This document shows, one piece after another, positions 15,215 through 22,165 of a stretch of DNA of 28,403 nucleotides. Both the position numbers and the translations under genes were made by a program. The number at the start of each line of letters is the position of its first letter. The first letter of the stretch is position 1. The notes below the pieces were generated by a model that was not told the origin of the DNA, ran no database searches, and saw nothing but the letters and a program-made list of their open reading frames with translations. The DNA comes from CAYXRK01 sp964467615 (GTDB lineage: Bacteria; Hydrogenedentota; Hydrogenedentia; Hydrogenedentales; GCA-2746185). Location of the stretch: positions 1-28,403 of the forward strand of contig CAYXRK010000044.1 in assembly GCA_964467615.1 (NCBI GenBank), in the 5' to 3' direction.

Positions 15215-15433
15215 TCAATCGCGCGGCGACGGCGTCTGCCCGGTCTCCTCGTACGCGCGCAACTGTTCCTCGCTCAGGAGGCGGACATTGTCCGCGGAGC
15301 GAAGCCACTGATCACGCGGATCCGTCGAGGACAGTTTCCCGCCGTGCGCTCGAGTTCCCCTGCGCGCGCGCTGCGAGCGGGCGGCGACAAGAAGCACCGG
15401 GAGAAGAAGAACGATCGCCAGTAGGAATTTCAT
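15215..15433 (-). CDS. Small membrane-anchored protein, unknown
   Basis: A 72-residue candidate gene. It begins MKFLLAIVLLLPVLLVAA, a single membrane helix or uncleaved signal, followed by an Arg-rich turn and an acidic tail (LRSADNVRLLSEEQLRAYEE). The ATG at 15433 is chosen because it places the hydrophobic segment at the N-terminus; the frame stays open upstream to a TTG at 15547, but those residues look unlike a protein start. The ribosome site is weak. It lies 55 bases upstream of the epimerase on the same strand. No family recognised. Confidence 0.5.
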   Translation of the reverse strand: MKFLLAIVLLLPVLLVAARSQRARRGTRAHGGKLSSTDPRDQWLRSADNVRLLSEEQLRAYEETGQTPSPRD

Positions 15434-15592
15434 CAGCGTGACCGGATCCGGTATCGCGGGGTAGACATGGCCGAGATGATACACGACGAAGCCGGACACT
15501 GCTTCGGCGACGTTGCGCGTTTGCAGTCGTGGCGTTGAAGTTCGCAAGCGGGTGGATATCTAAAGTGCTTATGCGATAGCGTAGGGAATCTT

Positions 15593-15634
15593 CTGTCTCG
15601 GCCGCGCGAAACTCACGTTTGTGCGGCGAGACAG
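15593..15634. other. Long imperfect hairpin in a divergent intergenic region
   Basis: CTGTCTCG (15593-15600) pairs with CGAGACAG (15627-15634), CCGC (15602-15605) with GCGG (15623-15626), and an inner AAAC/GTTT closes around a four-base loop, with one-base bulges. It sits between the small membrane protein and the kinase-P450 operon. There is no T-run on either side, so it is not a standard terminator; an RNA leader element or protein site is possible. Confidence 0.45.
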
Positions 15635-15669
15635 GCCTCGTTTCCCATTCGGATCACATCGGCCGTTAG

Positions 15670-16692
15670 ATGAGTGATATCCCTCAGCTTACCCCCGTGC
15701 GCGAACAGCATCGGTTCGACGAAGCCGCCCTCGCTCGGTATTTGGACGCGACTCTCGAAGGCGGCGCGGCGGGGCTCTCGGTCTTTCAATTCGAAGGCGG
15801 ACAGTCGAACCCTACCTTTGAGATTCGCGCCAACGGGCACAAGTATGTGTTGCGCAAGAAGCCGCCCGGGGTCCTTCTGAAGTCGGCCCACGCCGTGGAT
15901 CGCGAGTACCGCATCATGACCGCGCTATGCGATTCTGGCGTACCCGTGCCCCGGACCTACCTCCTCTGCGAAGACGAATCGGTCATCGGCACCCCCTTCT
16001 TCGTCATGGAGAAAGTCGAGGGCCGCGTTCTAAGCGACCCGCTGCTGCCGAACCTCGGCGTCGCCGAGCGCCGTGCCCTATACGACGATTTCCTCCGGAT
16101 ACTTGCCCGCCTGCACGCCATCGACCATGTCGCGGCGGGACTTGAAGATTACGGCCGCGCGGGCGACTTCTACGAACGGCAAATTTCCCGATGGTCGAAG
16201 CAGTACCTCGCTTCAAAGGTGACCGAAGAACCTGCGATGAACCACCTCATGCAATGGCTCCCGGTAAACATTCCCGCTTCCGACTCCGTCACCATTGTGC
16301 ACGGCGACTACCGAATCGGCAATTGCATCGTACACGCCACCGAGCCTCGCGTCAGCGCGGTGCTCGATTGGGAGCTGTCCACCATCGGCCATCCGCTGGC
16401 CGACCTTGGCTACTGCTGCATGGGATACCATTTGTTCCCGGAGCAGGTCCCCGAGGGCGCGCCAACGGAACAGGAATTTCTCGATCGCTACTGCGCGCTT
16501 GCCGGAAGAGGCCCCATCCAAAACTGGCGTTTCTATATGGTATTCACGCTGTTCCGATCCGCGGCGATTTCGTACGGCGTCTATAAGCGCGGTCTGGACG
16601 GTAACGCGAGTTCCGAACACTGGCGCGATTTCGACGTGAAATCGCAAACGACCGCGCTCAAGGCGCAAGAAATTCTCGATAGTCAGAACTGA
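15670..16692 (+). CDS. Phosphotransferase of the ACAD10/11 N-domain and LvaA type
   Basis: A 340-residue kinase of the aminoglycoside-phosphotransferase fold. GGQSNPTFEI is the glycine-rich ATP loop, YVLRKKPPGVLLKSAHAVDREY carries the ATP lysine and a conserved helix, His211-Gly-Asp213 to Asn218 (HGDYRIGN) is the catalytic loop, and Asp233 in DWELSTIGHPLADL binds metal. The KKPPG...SAH...REY and DWELSTIG patterns separate this group from antibiotic kinases. Characterised relatives (the kinase domains of ACAD10/11 and LvaA of levulinate degradation) phosphorylate hydroxyacyl-CoA substrates. No acyl-CoA dehydrogenase domain is fused or adjacent. It is followed 17 bases later by a thioesterase and then a P450, suggesting a shared pathway. 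The ATG has no strong ribosome site. Confidence 0.87.
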   Translation: MSDIPQLTPVREQHRFDEAALARYLDATLEGGAAGLSVFQFEGGQSNPTFEIRANGHKYVLRKKPPGVLLKSAHAVDREYRIMTALCDSGVPVPRTYLLCEDESVIGTPFFVMEKVEGRVLSDPLLPNLGVAERRALYDDFLRILARLHAIDHVAAGLEDYGRAGDFYERQISRWSKQYLASKVTEEPAMNHLMQWLPVNIPASDSVTIVHGDYRIGNCIVHATEPRVSAVLDWELSTIGHPLADLGYCCMGYHLFPEQVPEGAPTEQEFLDRYCALAGRGPIQNWRFYMVFTLFRSAAISYGVYKRGLDGNASSEHWRDFDVKSQTTALKAQEILDSQN

Positions 16693-16709
16693 AAGGGGTC
16701 GAAGAAAAC

Positions 16710-17135
16710 ATGGCGGTGACCGACAAACTGTTCGAAGGCTTCACGCGCTGGGAAGGCTGCGATCCCTTCGAGGACCACGTCGGCCCTCTTTACTACCGCG
16801 ACGAACCCGACGGTTCGTGCCGTTGCGCGTTCGTCACGGACGACTACCACATGAACGGCAGCGGCAACATGCACGGCGGCATGTTGATGACCTTCGCCGA
16901 CTACGCCATGTTTTTCTTCGCGCGCAAACATATTGGCGACGCGCACGCGGTGACGGTGTCGTTCCATGCCGACTTCACTTCGGCTTCGCAAGTTGGCGAA
17001 TACGTGGAGGCGACGGGCGAAGTCATTCACGAAACTCGCAAGATGCTCTTCGTCCGAGGGCAGATCACGTCGGGTGGGCGGATGTTGCTGAACTTCTCCG
17101 GCGTGCTCAAAAAGGTCGCCGCGCGGGGCGAGTAG
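16710..17135 (+). CDS. PaaI-type hotdog-fold thioesterase
   Basis: A 141-residue hotdog-fold protein expected to hydrolyse an acyl-CoA thioester. NGSGNMHGGMLMTFADYAM (His55-Gly-Gly) is the active-site turn and start of the long hotdog helix. VTVSFHADFTSASQVGEYVEATGEV gives the following strands, and KMLFVRGQITSGGRMLLNFSGVLKK closes the sheet. Length is normal for a single-domain family member, which would act as a tetramer. GAAAGGGG lies about 12 bases upstream of the ATG. It sits between the LvaA-type kinase and the P450, four bases ahead of the latter, so co-transcription is very likely and an acyl-CoA substrate fits both neighbours. Confidence 0.88.
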   Translation: MAVTDKLFEGFTRWEGCDPFEDHVGPLYYRDEPDGSCRCAFVTDDYHMNGSGNMHGGMLMTFADYAMFFFARKHIGDAHAVTVSFHADFTSASQVGEYVEATGEVIHETRKMLFVRGQITSGGRMLLNFSGVLKKVAARGE

Positions 17136-17139
17136 CGCT

Positions 17140-18324
17140 ATGGCCGCGCCGCGCGTCAGGGAACGTCATTTTCCGATTGGCGCGCGCGTTGACCTTGGTG
17201 GACTGGCCGCATCGCCCTACGGAATCCTCGCGGAGCTACGGGAACACGAACCCGTGTCGTGGGTGCCCTCGCTGAATATGTGGTTCGTCACGCGGCGTGA
17301 TGACGTCATCGATGTCCTGAAAGACACGGACACCTTCACGACCGATTCGCCGGACTCGACCATCCGCGACACCTTCGGACCACAAATGTTAAGCGCCGAT
17401 GGCGAAACGCAACAACGGTTTCGCGCGCCGTGCAATCCCATGTTCCGCCCCGCTGCCGTGCTCGAAACGTTCGGGCCGGAAATCGAGACGCGCGCGCATG
17501 CGCTGATCGAGGGGCTCGACGCGCGAGGCGAGGCGGAACTCCGCACGGAGTTCGCCGGCCGTCTCGCGGTGCAGGTCGTCGCGTTGGCGCTTGGACTGCC
17601 CGCCGAGGATGAACTCCGCATCCGCGCCTGGTACAACGATTTCGCCGCCGCGCTCGCAAATTTCGAGTGGCGCTCGGATGTGCGCGAACAAGGCCGGAGG
17701 TCGGCGCGGGAATTTTGCGAGTACGCAAGCACACTCGCGGGGATCGTGCCCAATGGTTCGCTGTTGCGCGCAATGGCGAGCGCGAACTCCGGGCTGTCCG
17801 AGGATGAAGCGCTCGGCAACGCCCTGATTGTTTTATTCGGCGGCATCGAAACGACGGAGTCGATGATCAGTAACGCGTTGTGGGCGCTATTGACACATCC
17901 GGAACAACTACAACAAATTCGAAACGACCTCACGCTGCTTGATAACGCCGTCGAGGAGACGCTCCGCTGGGAACCGGCCGTCCAGACCTGCACGCGCCAC
18001 GCCACGCGCAGCACGGCGATTCGCGGCGTGCCTGTCGCCGAGGGCGATACCGTGCAATGCATGATCGGCGCGGTCAATCGCGATCCGGATCACTTCGAGT
18101 CGCCGGAGGTGTTCGACATCCTCCGCACCAACGCCCGCGACCATTTTGCTTTCGGCTACGGCAAGCACTTCTGCCTTGGCGCGCATCTAGCCAGATTGGA
18201 GACACGCGTCGCGCTCAAGAAGATGATGGAGAAATGGCCGTCGATGCGGTTGGACGTGGCGAGATCAACCGCGCCATACGGTTACGAATTCCGCAAACCG
18301 AACGGACTCTGGGTGGAGTGGTAA
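17140..18324 (+). CDS. Cytochrome P450, soluble bacterial class
   Basis: A 394-residue soluble P450 of the usual bacterial length. The I-helix has GGIETTES (Glu237-Thr-Thr), the K-helix ExxR is Glu273 to Arg276 in EETLRW, and the heme loop FAFGYGKHFCLGAHLAR carries the thiolate Cys345. All catalytic elements are intact. It would hydroxylate a hydrophobic substrate with electrons from a ferredoxin; no ferredoxin or reductase lies beside it, although a small Rieske protein is elsewhere in the window. It starts four bases after the thioesterase stop. Together with the upstream kinase and thioesterase this suggests oxidation of a fatty, terpenoid or sterol-like acid (inference). Confidence 0.93.
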   Translation: MAAPRVRERHFPIGARVDLGGLAASPYGILAELREHEPVSWVPSLNMWFVTRRDDVIDVLKDTDTFTTDSPDSTIRDTFGPQMLSADGETQQRFRAPCNPMFRPAAVLETFGPEIETRAHALIEGLDARGEAELRTEFAGRLAVQVVALALGLPAEDELRIRAWYNDFAAALANFEWRSDVREQGRRSAREFCEYASTLAGIVPNGSLLRAMASANSGLSEDEALGNALIVLFGGIETTESMISNALWALLTHPEQLQQIRNDLTLLDNAVEETLRWEPAVQTCTRHATRSTAIRGVPVAEGDTVQCMIGAVNRDPDHFESPEVFDILRTNARDHFAFGYGKHFCLGAHLARLETRVALKKMMEKWPSMRLDVARSTAPYGYEFRKPNGLWVEW

Positions 18325-18372
18325 AACTTCGGGCAGGTTCGACGATGCGACCCGCGACTACGTTCCCAAGGA

Positions 18373-19371
18373 TCACCGCCCGGCGTACTGCTTCCGGTAA
18401 TACTCCAGGTACTCGCCCGTCTTGATCTTCCGCCACCACCATTCGTGGTCCTGGTACCAGCGCACCGTCCGCGCCATGCCGTCGTCCCACGAGGTTTCCG
18501 GTTTCCATCCGAGGCCGCGAAGCTTCGACGCGTCAATTGAATAGCGGCGGTCGTGGCCAGGGCGGTCTTGCACGGGCTTGATGAGGTCGTCACCCTTCCC
18601 GGTTAGTTCGAGAATCTTGCGCGTGAGCACGATGTTCTCGCGCTCGTTTCCACCCGCTACGTTGTACACCTCGCCCGGTATGCCTCTGCGCAGCGCCGTG
18701 TCGATGCCGCTGCAATGATCGTCGACGTACAGCCAGTCGCGCACGTTTTTGCCGTCGCCGTAGAGCGGGAGCGGTTCGTCGTCGATGGCGTTCGTCACGA
18801 ACAACGGCAACACCTTCTCCGGGTATTGGTAGGGCCCGTAGGTGTTCGAGCCGCGCGTGATGATGACCGGCACGCCGAAGGTATGAAAGTACGCCATGCC
18901 CATCTGCTCACCGCCCGCCTTACTCGCCGAGTACGGATTGCGCGGATTGAGCCTGTCCGATTCCTTGAACGACCCTGTCGCGATGCTGCCGTACACCTCG
19001 TCCGTCGAAACGTGCAGCACGCGCTTCGTGCCCAATTGCTTCGCAGCCTCGACGATGTTGTACACGCCCCGCACGTCCGTGTCGATGAACTCCGACGCGC
19101 CCTGGATGCTGCGGTCGACGTGCGTCTCCGCGGCGAAATTCACAACGGCGTCGCAGCCCTTCATCGCCGCGTGGATCGCCTCGAAATCAGCGATGTCTCC
19201 GCGGACGAACGTATGCCGCGATTCATCGACATCGAGCAAATTGTCGAGATTTCCGGCGTAGGTAAGTTTGTCGTAATTTACGATGTGCATGTCCGGATCG
19301 CGTCGCAACTGGTACCGTACAAATGCCGAGCCGATAAATCCGGCGCCGCCGGTGACAAGTATTCGTTTCAT
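18373..19371 (-). CDS. rfbB: dTDP-glucose 4,6-dehydratase
   Basis: A 332-residue enzyme that converts dTDP-glucose to dTDP-4-keto-6-deoxyglucose in dTDP-rhamnose synthesis. GGAGFIG binds NAD, YDKLTYAGNL is the family signature near residue 35, Asp124-Glu125 (STDEVYG) are the catalytic acids and Tyr147-x3-Lys151 (YSASK) the SDR pair. HVDRSI, GPYQYPEKVLPLF and RPGHDRRY are all diagnostic of RmlB. The ATG at 19371 overlaps the rfbD stop by four bases (ATGA); a longer frame to 19527 reads into rfbD. The usual partners rfbA and rfbC are not in the window. Confidence 0.95.
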   Translation of the reverse strand: MKRILVTGGAGFIGSAFVRYQLRRDPDMHIVNYDKLTYAGNLDNLLDVDESRHTFVRGDIADFEAIHAAMKGCDAVVNFAAETHVDRSIQGASEFIDTDVRGVYNIVEAAKQLGTKRVLHVSTDEVYGSIATGSFKESDRLNPRNPYSASKAGGEQMGMAYFHTFGVPVIITRGSNTYGPYQYPEKVLPLFVTNAIDDEPLPLYGDGKNVRDWLYVDDHCSGIDTALRRGIPGEVYNVAGGNERENIVLTRKILELTGKGDDLIKPVQDRPGHDRRYSIDASKLRGLGWKPETSWDDGMARTVRWYQDHEWWWRKIKTGEYLEYYRKQYAGR

Positions 19372-20216
19372 GTGGATTGGATCCGGGCGGTCCGCCGCTT
19401 GACGTAGTGGGCGAGTGCGTCGCGCCACGGCCGCATCGCATGGCGCGTGGCGCGCTCCAATTTCGCGTTCGAGAGCACGGAGTATAACGGACGTTCCGCC
19501 TTCGTCGAAAACTCGGCGGACGAGCACGGCTCGACTGGCGTGCGCAATCCCGCGAGTTCAAGAATCGCCAGTGCAAACTCGTATCGGCTGCACGCACCAG
19601 CGTTCACTGCGTGATACGTTCCGTACGCGGTCGTCGCCGCGAGTGCCCGCGTCGCCAAAGCAAGGTCCCACGTGTGCGTAGGCGAGCCGACCTCGTCGTC
19701 CACGACACGCAATGATGGGCGTTGCGACGCCGCGCGCAGGATTTTCTCGACGAAGTTGTTCCCGCCCGGCCCGTACAACCAGGCGGTTCGCACGATAAAG
19801 TGCCGCGCATTCGCCGCGCGGGTCGCGCGCTCGCCCGCTTCCTTTGAACGCGCGTAGACCCCGATTGGATCGACGGCGTCATCCGGCAAATACGGTGTGG
19901 TCTTCGTGCCGCCAAACACGTAGTCCGTGCTGTAATAGACGACCGGCGCGCCCGCGCTGGCCGCCAAAATTCCGGCGCCAGTCTCGTTGACCGCGAACGC
20001 CTTCGCCTCGTTTCCCTCGGCAGCTTCGACGTCGGTGTACGCAGCGGCGTTGACGATCAGTTCGGGGTTGAACTCGGACACGATTCTTTCGACTGCGGCG
20101 CGATCCGCAATGTCTACCGTGTCGACATCGTGGCCCGATACCTCGCCGGCATCCCCGAACACGGTCATCAGGTCACGGCCAAGCTGGCCCTTCGCGCCGA
20201 ATATGAGCGTCCTCAC
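19368..20216 (-). CDS. rfbD: dTDP-4-dehydrorhamnose reductase
   Basis: A 282-residue enzyme performing the last step of dTDP-L-rhamnose synthesis, reduction of the 4-keto group. GAKGQLG at the N-terminus binds NAD(P)H, NAAAYTDVEAAE and YYSTDYVFGG are RmlD signatures, Tyr121-x3-Lys125 (YARSK) is the catalytic pair, and RTAWLYGPGGNNFV follows. The start is a GTG at 20216 with GGAAGAG upstream, four bases after the stop of the PQQ-dehydrogenase-like gene; frames extending further upstream add Arg-rich residues with no homology. The end overlaps rfbB by four bases, so the three genes form one minus-strand operon. Confidence 0.93.
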   Translation of the reverse strand: MRTLIFGAKGQLGRDLMTVFGDAGEVSGHDVDTVDIADRAAVERIVSEFNPELIVNAAAYTDVEAAEGNEAKAFAVNETGAGILAASAGAPVVYYSTDYVFGGTKTTPYLPDDAVDPIGVYARSKEAGERATRAANARHFIVRTAWLYGPGGNNFVEKILRAASQRPSLRVVDDEVGSPTHTWDLALATRALAATTAYGTYHAVNAGACSRYEFALAILELAGLRTPVEPCSSAEFSTKAERPLYSVLSNAKLERATRHAMRPWRDALAHYVKRRTARIQST

Positions 20217-20220
20217 GCGG

Positions 20221-21375
20221 TCACTCTTCCGCCGCGCCGAGACGGAAGATGCTTCCCGCGTCGTGCGTAACAATATAAATCTCGCCGTCCGCGCCCTGAC
20301 CAAACGAAGCGATTCTGGGGAACGTGCCGATTTCCGCGGTCCGGTCCGTGAATTCCGTGGCGGCACCGTCGACCACCCGAAAGGACCAGATGCGCGCGCT
20401 CAGATAGTCGGCAAAGAAATAGGTCCCATCGAGGCCGGGCACGGCCGATCCGCGATAGACGTACCCGCCCGTTACGGAGCGCCCGTCGACTCGCGGGTAG
20501 GCGTGAATCGGTGGCGTGAAGCCCTCATCGGTCCCACAGGCGCCTCCTCCTCCGCGGCATTCGAAACCCTCCGCGATACTCCATCCGTAGTTCTCGCCGC
20601 CGAGGCTCGAGGCGGGCTGAAAATCGATCTCCTCGAAATCGAACTGGCCGACGTCGCCGATGTACAAGTCGCCGGTCGCCGCGTCGAAACTGAAGCGCCA
20701 AGGATTGCGCAGACCATATGCCCAGATCGCAGGATCCGCACCCGCAACGCCCACGAACGGGTTGTCCGGCGGAATCGCGAACGGAAACTCCGAGTCAACG
20801 TCAATCCGTAGCAGTTTTCCCAACCGCGTTGACAAGTCCTGGCCGTTTTGCGAGGGATCGTTCTGGCCCCCGCCGTCGCCAAACCCTATATATAGGTAGC
20901 CGTCGTTCGGGCCGAAGGCGAGTTGGCCGCCGTTGTGGTTCGTCTCCGGCTGGGTCACTCGAAGAATCTCCGTCGCCGAATCCGGATCGGCCAAATTCGG
21001 ATCGGCCGTTACTTCGTATCGCTCCACGACCGTCACGTCATCGTTGTTGTAGTAAAACACGTAGAAGAAGCCGTTCACGTCGTAGTCCGGGTGAAACGCG
21101 ATGGAGTACAACCCGATCTCGCCCCCGCCGTCCGACACTTTGTCGCCGATATCAAGAAACGGCGCGGCCAAACGTTCGCCGTTGTCGATGATCCAAATCT
21201 GCCCCGTGTTCTGCTCCGTCACGAAAAGCCGCGACGCGTCTCCCGGCGGCGACGTGACGAACGTTGGCCGGTCGAAGCCGTCGGCGATCAACACAGCGTT
21301 GACGGGTACGGGTTCTCTGCACCCGGTCGACGCGACGCTCAAAAGCAGGGCCGAATAGAAATAGCTCGCGCGCAT
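20221..21375 (-). CDS. PQQ-dependent sugar dehydrogenase-like lipoprotein
   Basis: A 384-residue exported beta-propeller of the glucose/sorbosone dehydrogenase family. The N-terminus (SALLLSVASTGC) looks like a lipoprotein signal with the cysteine at about residue 18. ADGFDRPTFVTSPPGD starts the propeller, GLYSIAFHPDY and ETNHNGGQLAFG carry the conserved His of the active site, and YLYIGFGDGGGQNDP with GKLLRIDV is the family signature. YGLRNPWRFSFD and GENYGW follow as expected. Relatives oxidise aldoses with PQQ and calcium, but many paralogues have unknown substrates. The ATG at 21375 is chosen for the lipoprotein signal; the frame is open to 21504. It is the first gene of the operon leading into rfbD and rfbB, an unusual partnership. 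Confidence 0.87.
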   Translation of the reverse strand: MRASYFYSALLLSVASTGCREPVPVNAVLIADGFDRPTFVTSPPGDASRLFVTEQNTGQIWIIDNGERLAAPFLDIGDKVSDGGGEIGLYSIAFHPDYDVNGFFYVFYYNNDDVTVVERYEVTADPNLADPDSATEILRVTQPETNHNGGQLAFGPNDGYLYIGFGDGGGQNDPSQNGQDLSTRLGKLLRIDVDSEFPFAIPPDNPFVGVAGADPAIWAYGLRNPWRFSFDAATGDLYIGDVGQFDFEEIDFQPASSLGGENYGWSIAEGFECRGGGGACGTDEGFTPPIHAYPRVDGRSVTGGYVYRGSAVPGLDGTYFFADYLSARIWSFRVVDGAATEFTDRTAEIGTFPRIASFGQGADGEIYIVTHDAGSIFRLGAAEE

Positions 21376-21400
21376 TAGACATCGAATCCAGGAAGACTTG

Positions 21401-21409
21401 AGTGTAGCC
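21401..21409 (-). promoter_or_regulatory. Candidate -10 region for the PQQ-dehydrogenase/rfbDB operon
   Basis: On the minus strand GCTACACTCA includes TACACT (21406-21401), about 25 bases ahead of the ATG at 21375. The identical ten bases occur at the hicB promoter. No convincing -35 box is present, so the call is tentative. Confidence 0.3.
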
Positions 21410-21460
21410 CGATAGGCGAGTCCGCCGCCACACCGAGAGGCCCAGCGCGCAGTGTTTTCC

Positions 21461-21490
21461 TTGCACGGCGCGCCGACCGGGTGCGAGAAT
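21461..21490 (+). promoter_or_regulatory. Candidate promoter of the clpP gene
   Basis: TTGCAC (21461-21466) and GAGAAT (21485-21490) are separated by 18 bases, with a TGC extension before the -10. The leader to the ATG at 21530 would be about 33 bases. Both boxes are weak matches. Confidence 0.35.
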
Positions 21491-21529
21491 ATGTCCTTCT
21501 CCACTCCAAACCGTCAAAGGAACTATCCC

Positions 21530-22156
21530 ATGTCCGACATACTCGCACGCTGTCCGGCCCTGTTCGTCACCCATGACGACGAGGAAAAAGACGAGAAGGA
21601 CGATAAGAAGAACGACTATGCCCAATTGATGCTCAAGGCGCGCACGGTCTTGGTAAACGGTCAGGTAGACGCTGAACTGGCCGAAAAGGTGATTTCCCAA
21701 CTCATCGTGCTCGATCAGCAATCGAAGGACCCCATCAAGGTCATCATCACGTCGCAGGGCGGCCACGTCGATTCCGGCTATGCGATCCACGACGTGATGC
21801 GTTTTCTCGAATCGGAGGTGATCACCATCGGGGCGGGCTGGGTCGCGAGTATCGGCGTGCCCATCTTGCTCGGGGCAACGAAAAAGTCGAACCGGTTCTC
21901 GCTGCCGAACACGCGCTTCCTCCTTCACCAACCCAGCGGCGGCGCGGGTGGACAAGCCGCGGACATCCGCATCGAGGCGCAGGAAATCATCAAAATCCGC
22001 GAGCGGATCAACCGCCTCATCGCACTGGAAACCGGTCAGCCGGTCGAGAAGGTCGAGCGTGACAGCGACCGTAACTTCTGGATGAGCGCGAAAGAGGCGG
22101 TGGACTACGGCCTCGTCAGCAAGATCGTGGAACGCGCCGACCAGATGCGTGGGTAA
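21530..22156 (+). CDS. clpP: ClpP-family protease subunit with Asp-to-Asn triad change
   Basis: A 208-residue ClpP paralogue. Ser107 (GWVASIGVPIL) and His133 (FLLHQPSGGAGGQAADI) are in place. Counting 49 residues from the His, as in E. coli ClpP (His136 to Asp185 in the precursor), gives Asn182 in ERDSDRNFWMSA where the catalytic Asp normally stands. Listeria ClpP1 has the same Asn and depends on a second ClpP for full activity. The N-terminus is also unusual: instead of the conserved IPxVIE axial loop it has an acidic, lysine-rich segment (HDDEEKDEKDDKKND, about residues 15-29). AAGGA at 21516-21520 supports the ATG at 21530 over one at 21491. No clpX or tig gene is adjacent, so it is a solitary paralogue, and it converges on glnE with a 9-base gap. 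Confidence 0.9.
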   Translation: MSDILARCPALFVTHDDEEKDEKDDKKNDYAQLMLKARTVLVNGQVDAELAEKVISQLIVLDQQSKDPIKVIITSQGGHVDSGYAIHDVMRFLESEVITIGAGWVASIGVPILLGATKKSNRFSLPNTRFLLHQPSGGAGGQAADIRIEAQEIIKIRERINRLIALETGQPVEKVERDSDRNFWMSAKEAVDYGLVSKIVERADQMRG

Positions 22157-22165
22157 CCGCGCGGG

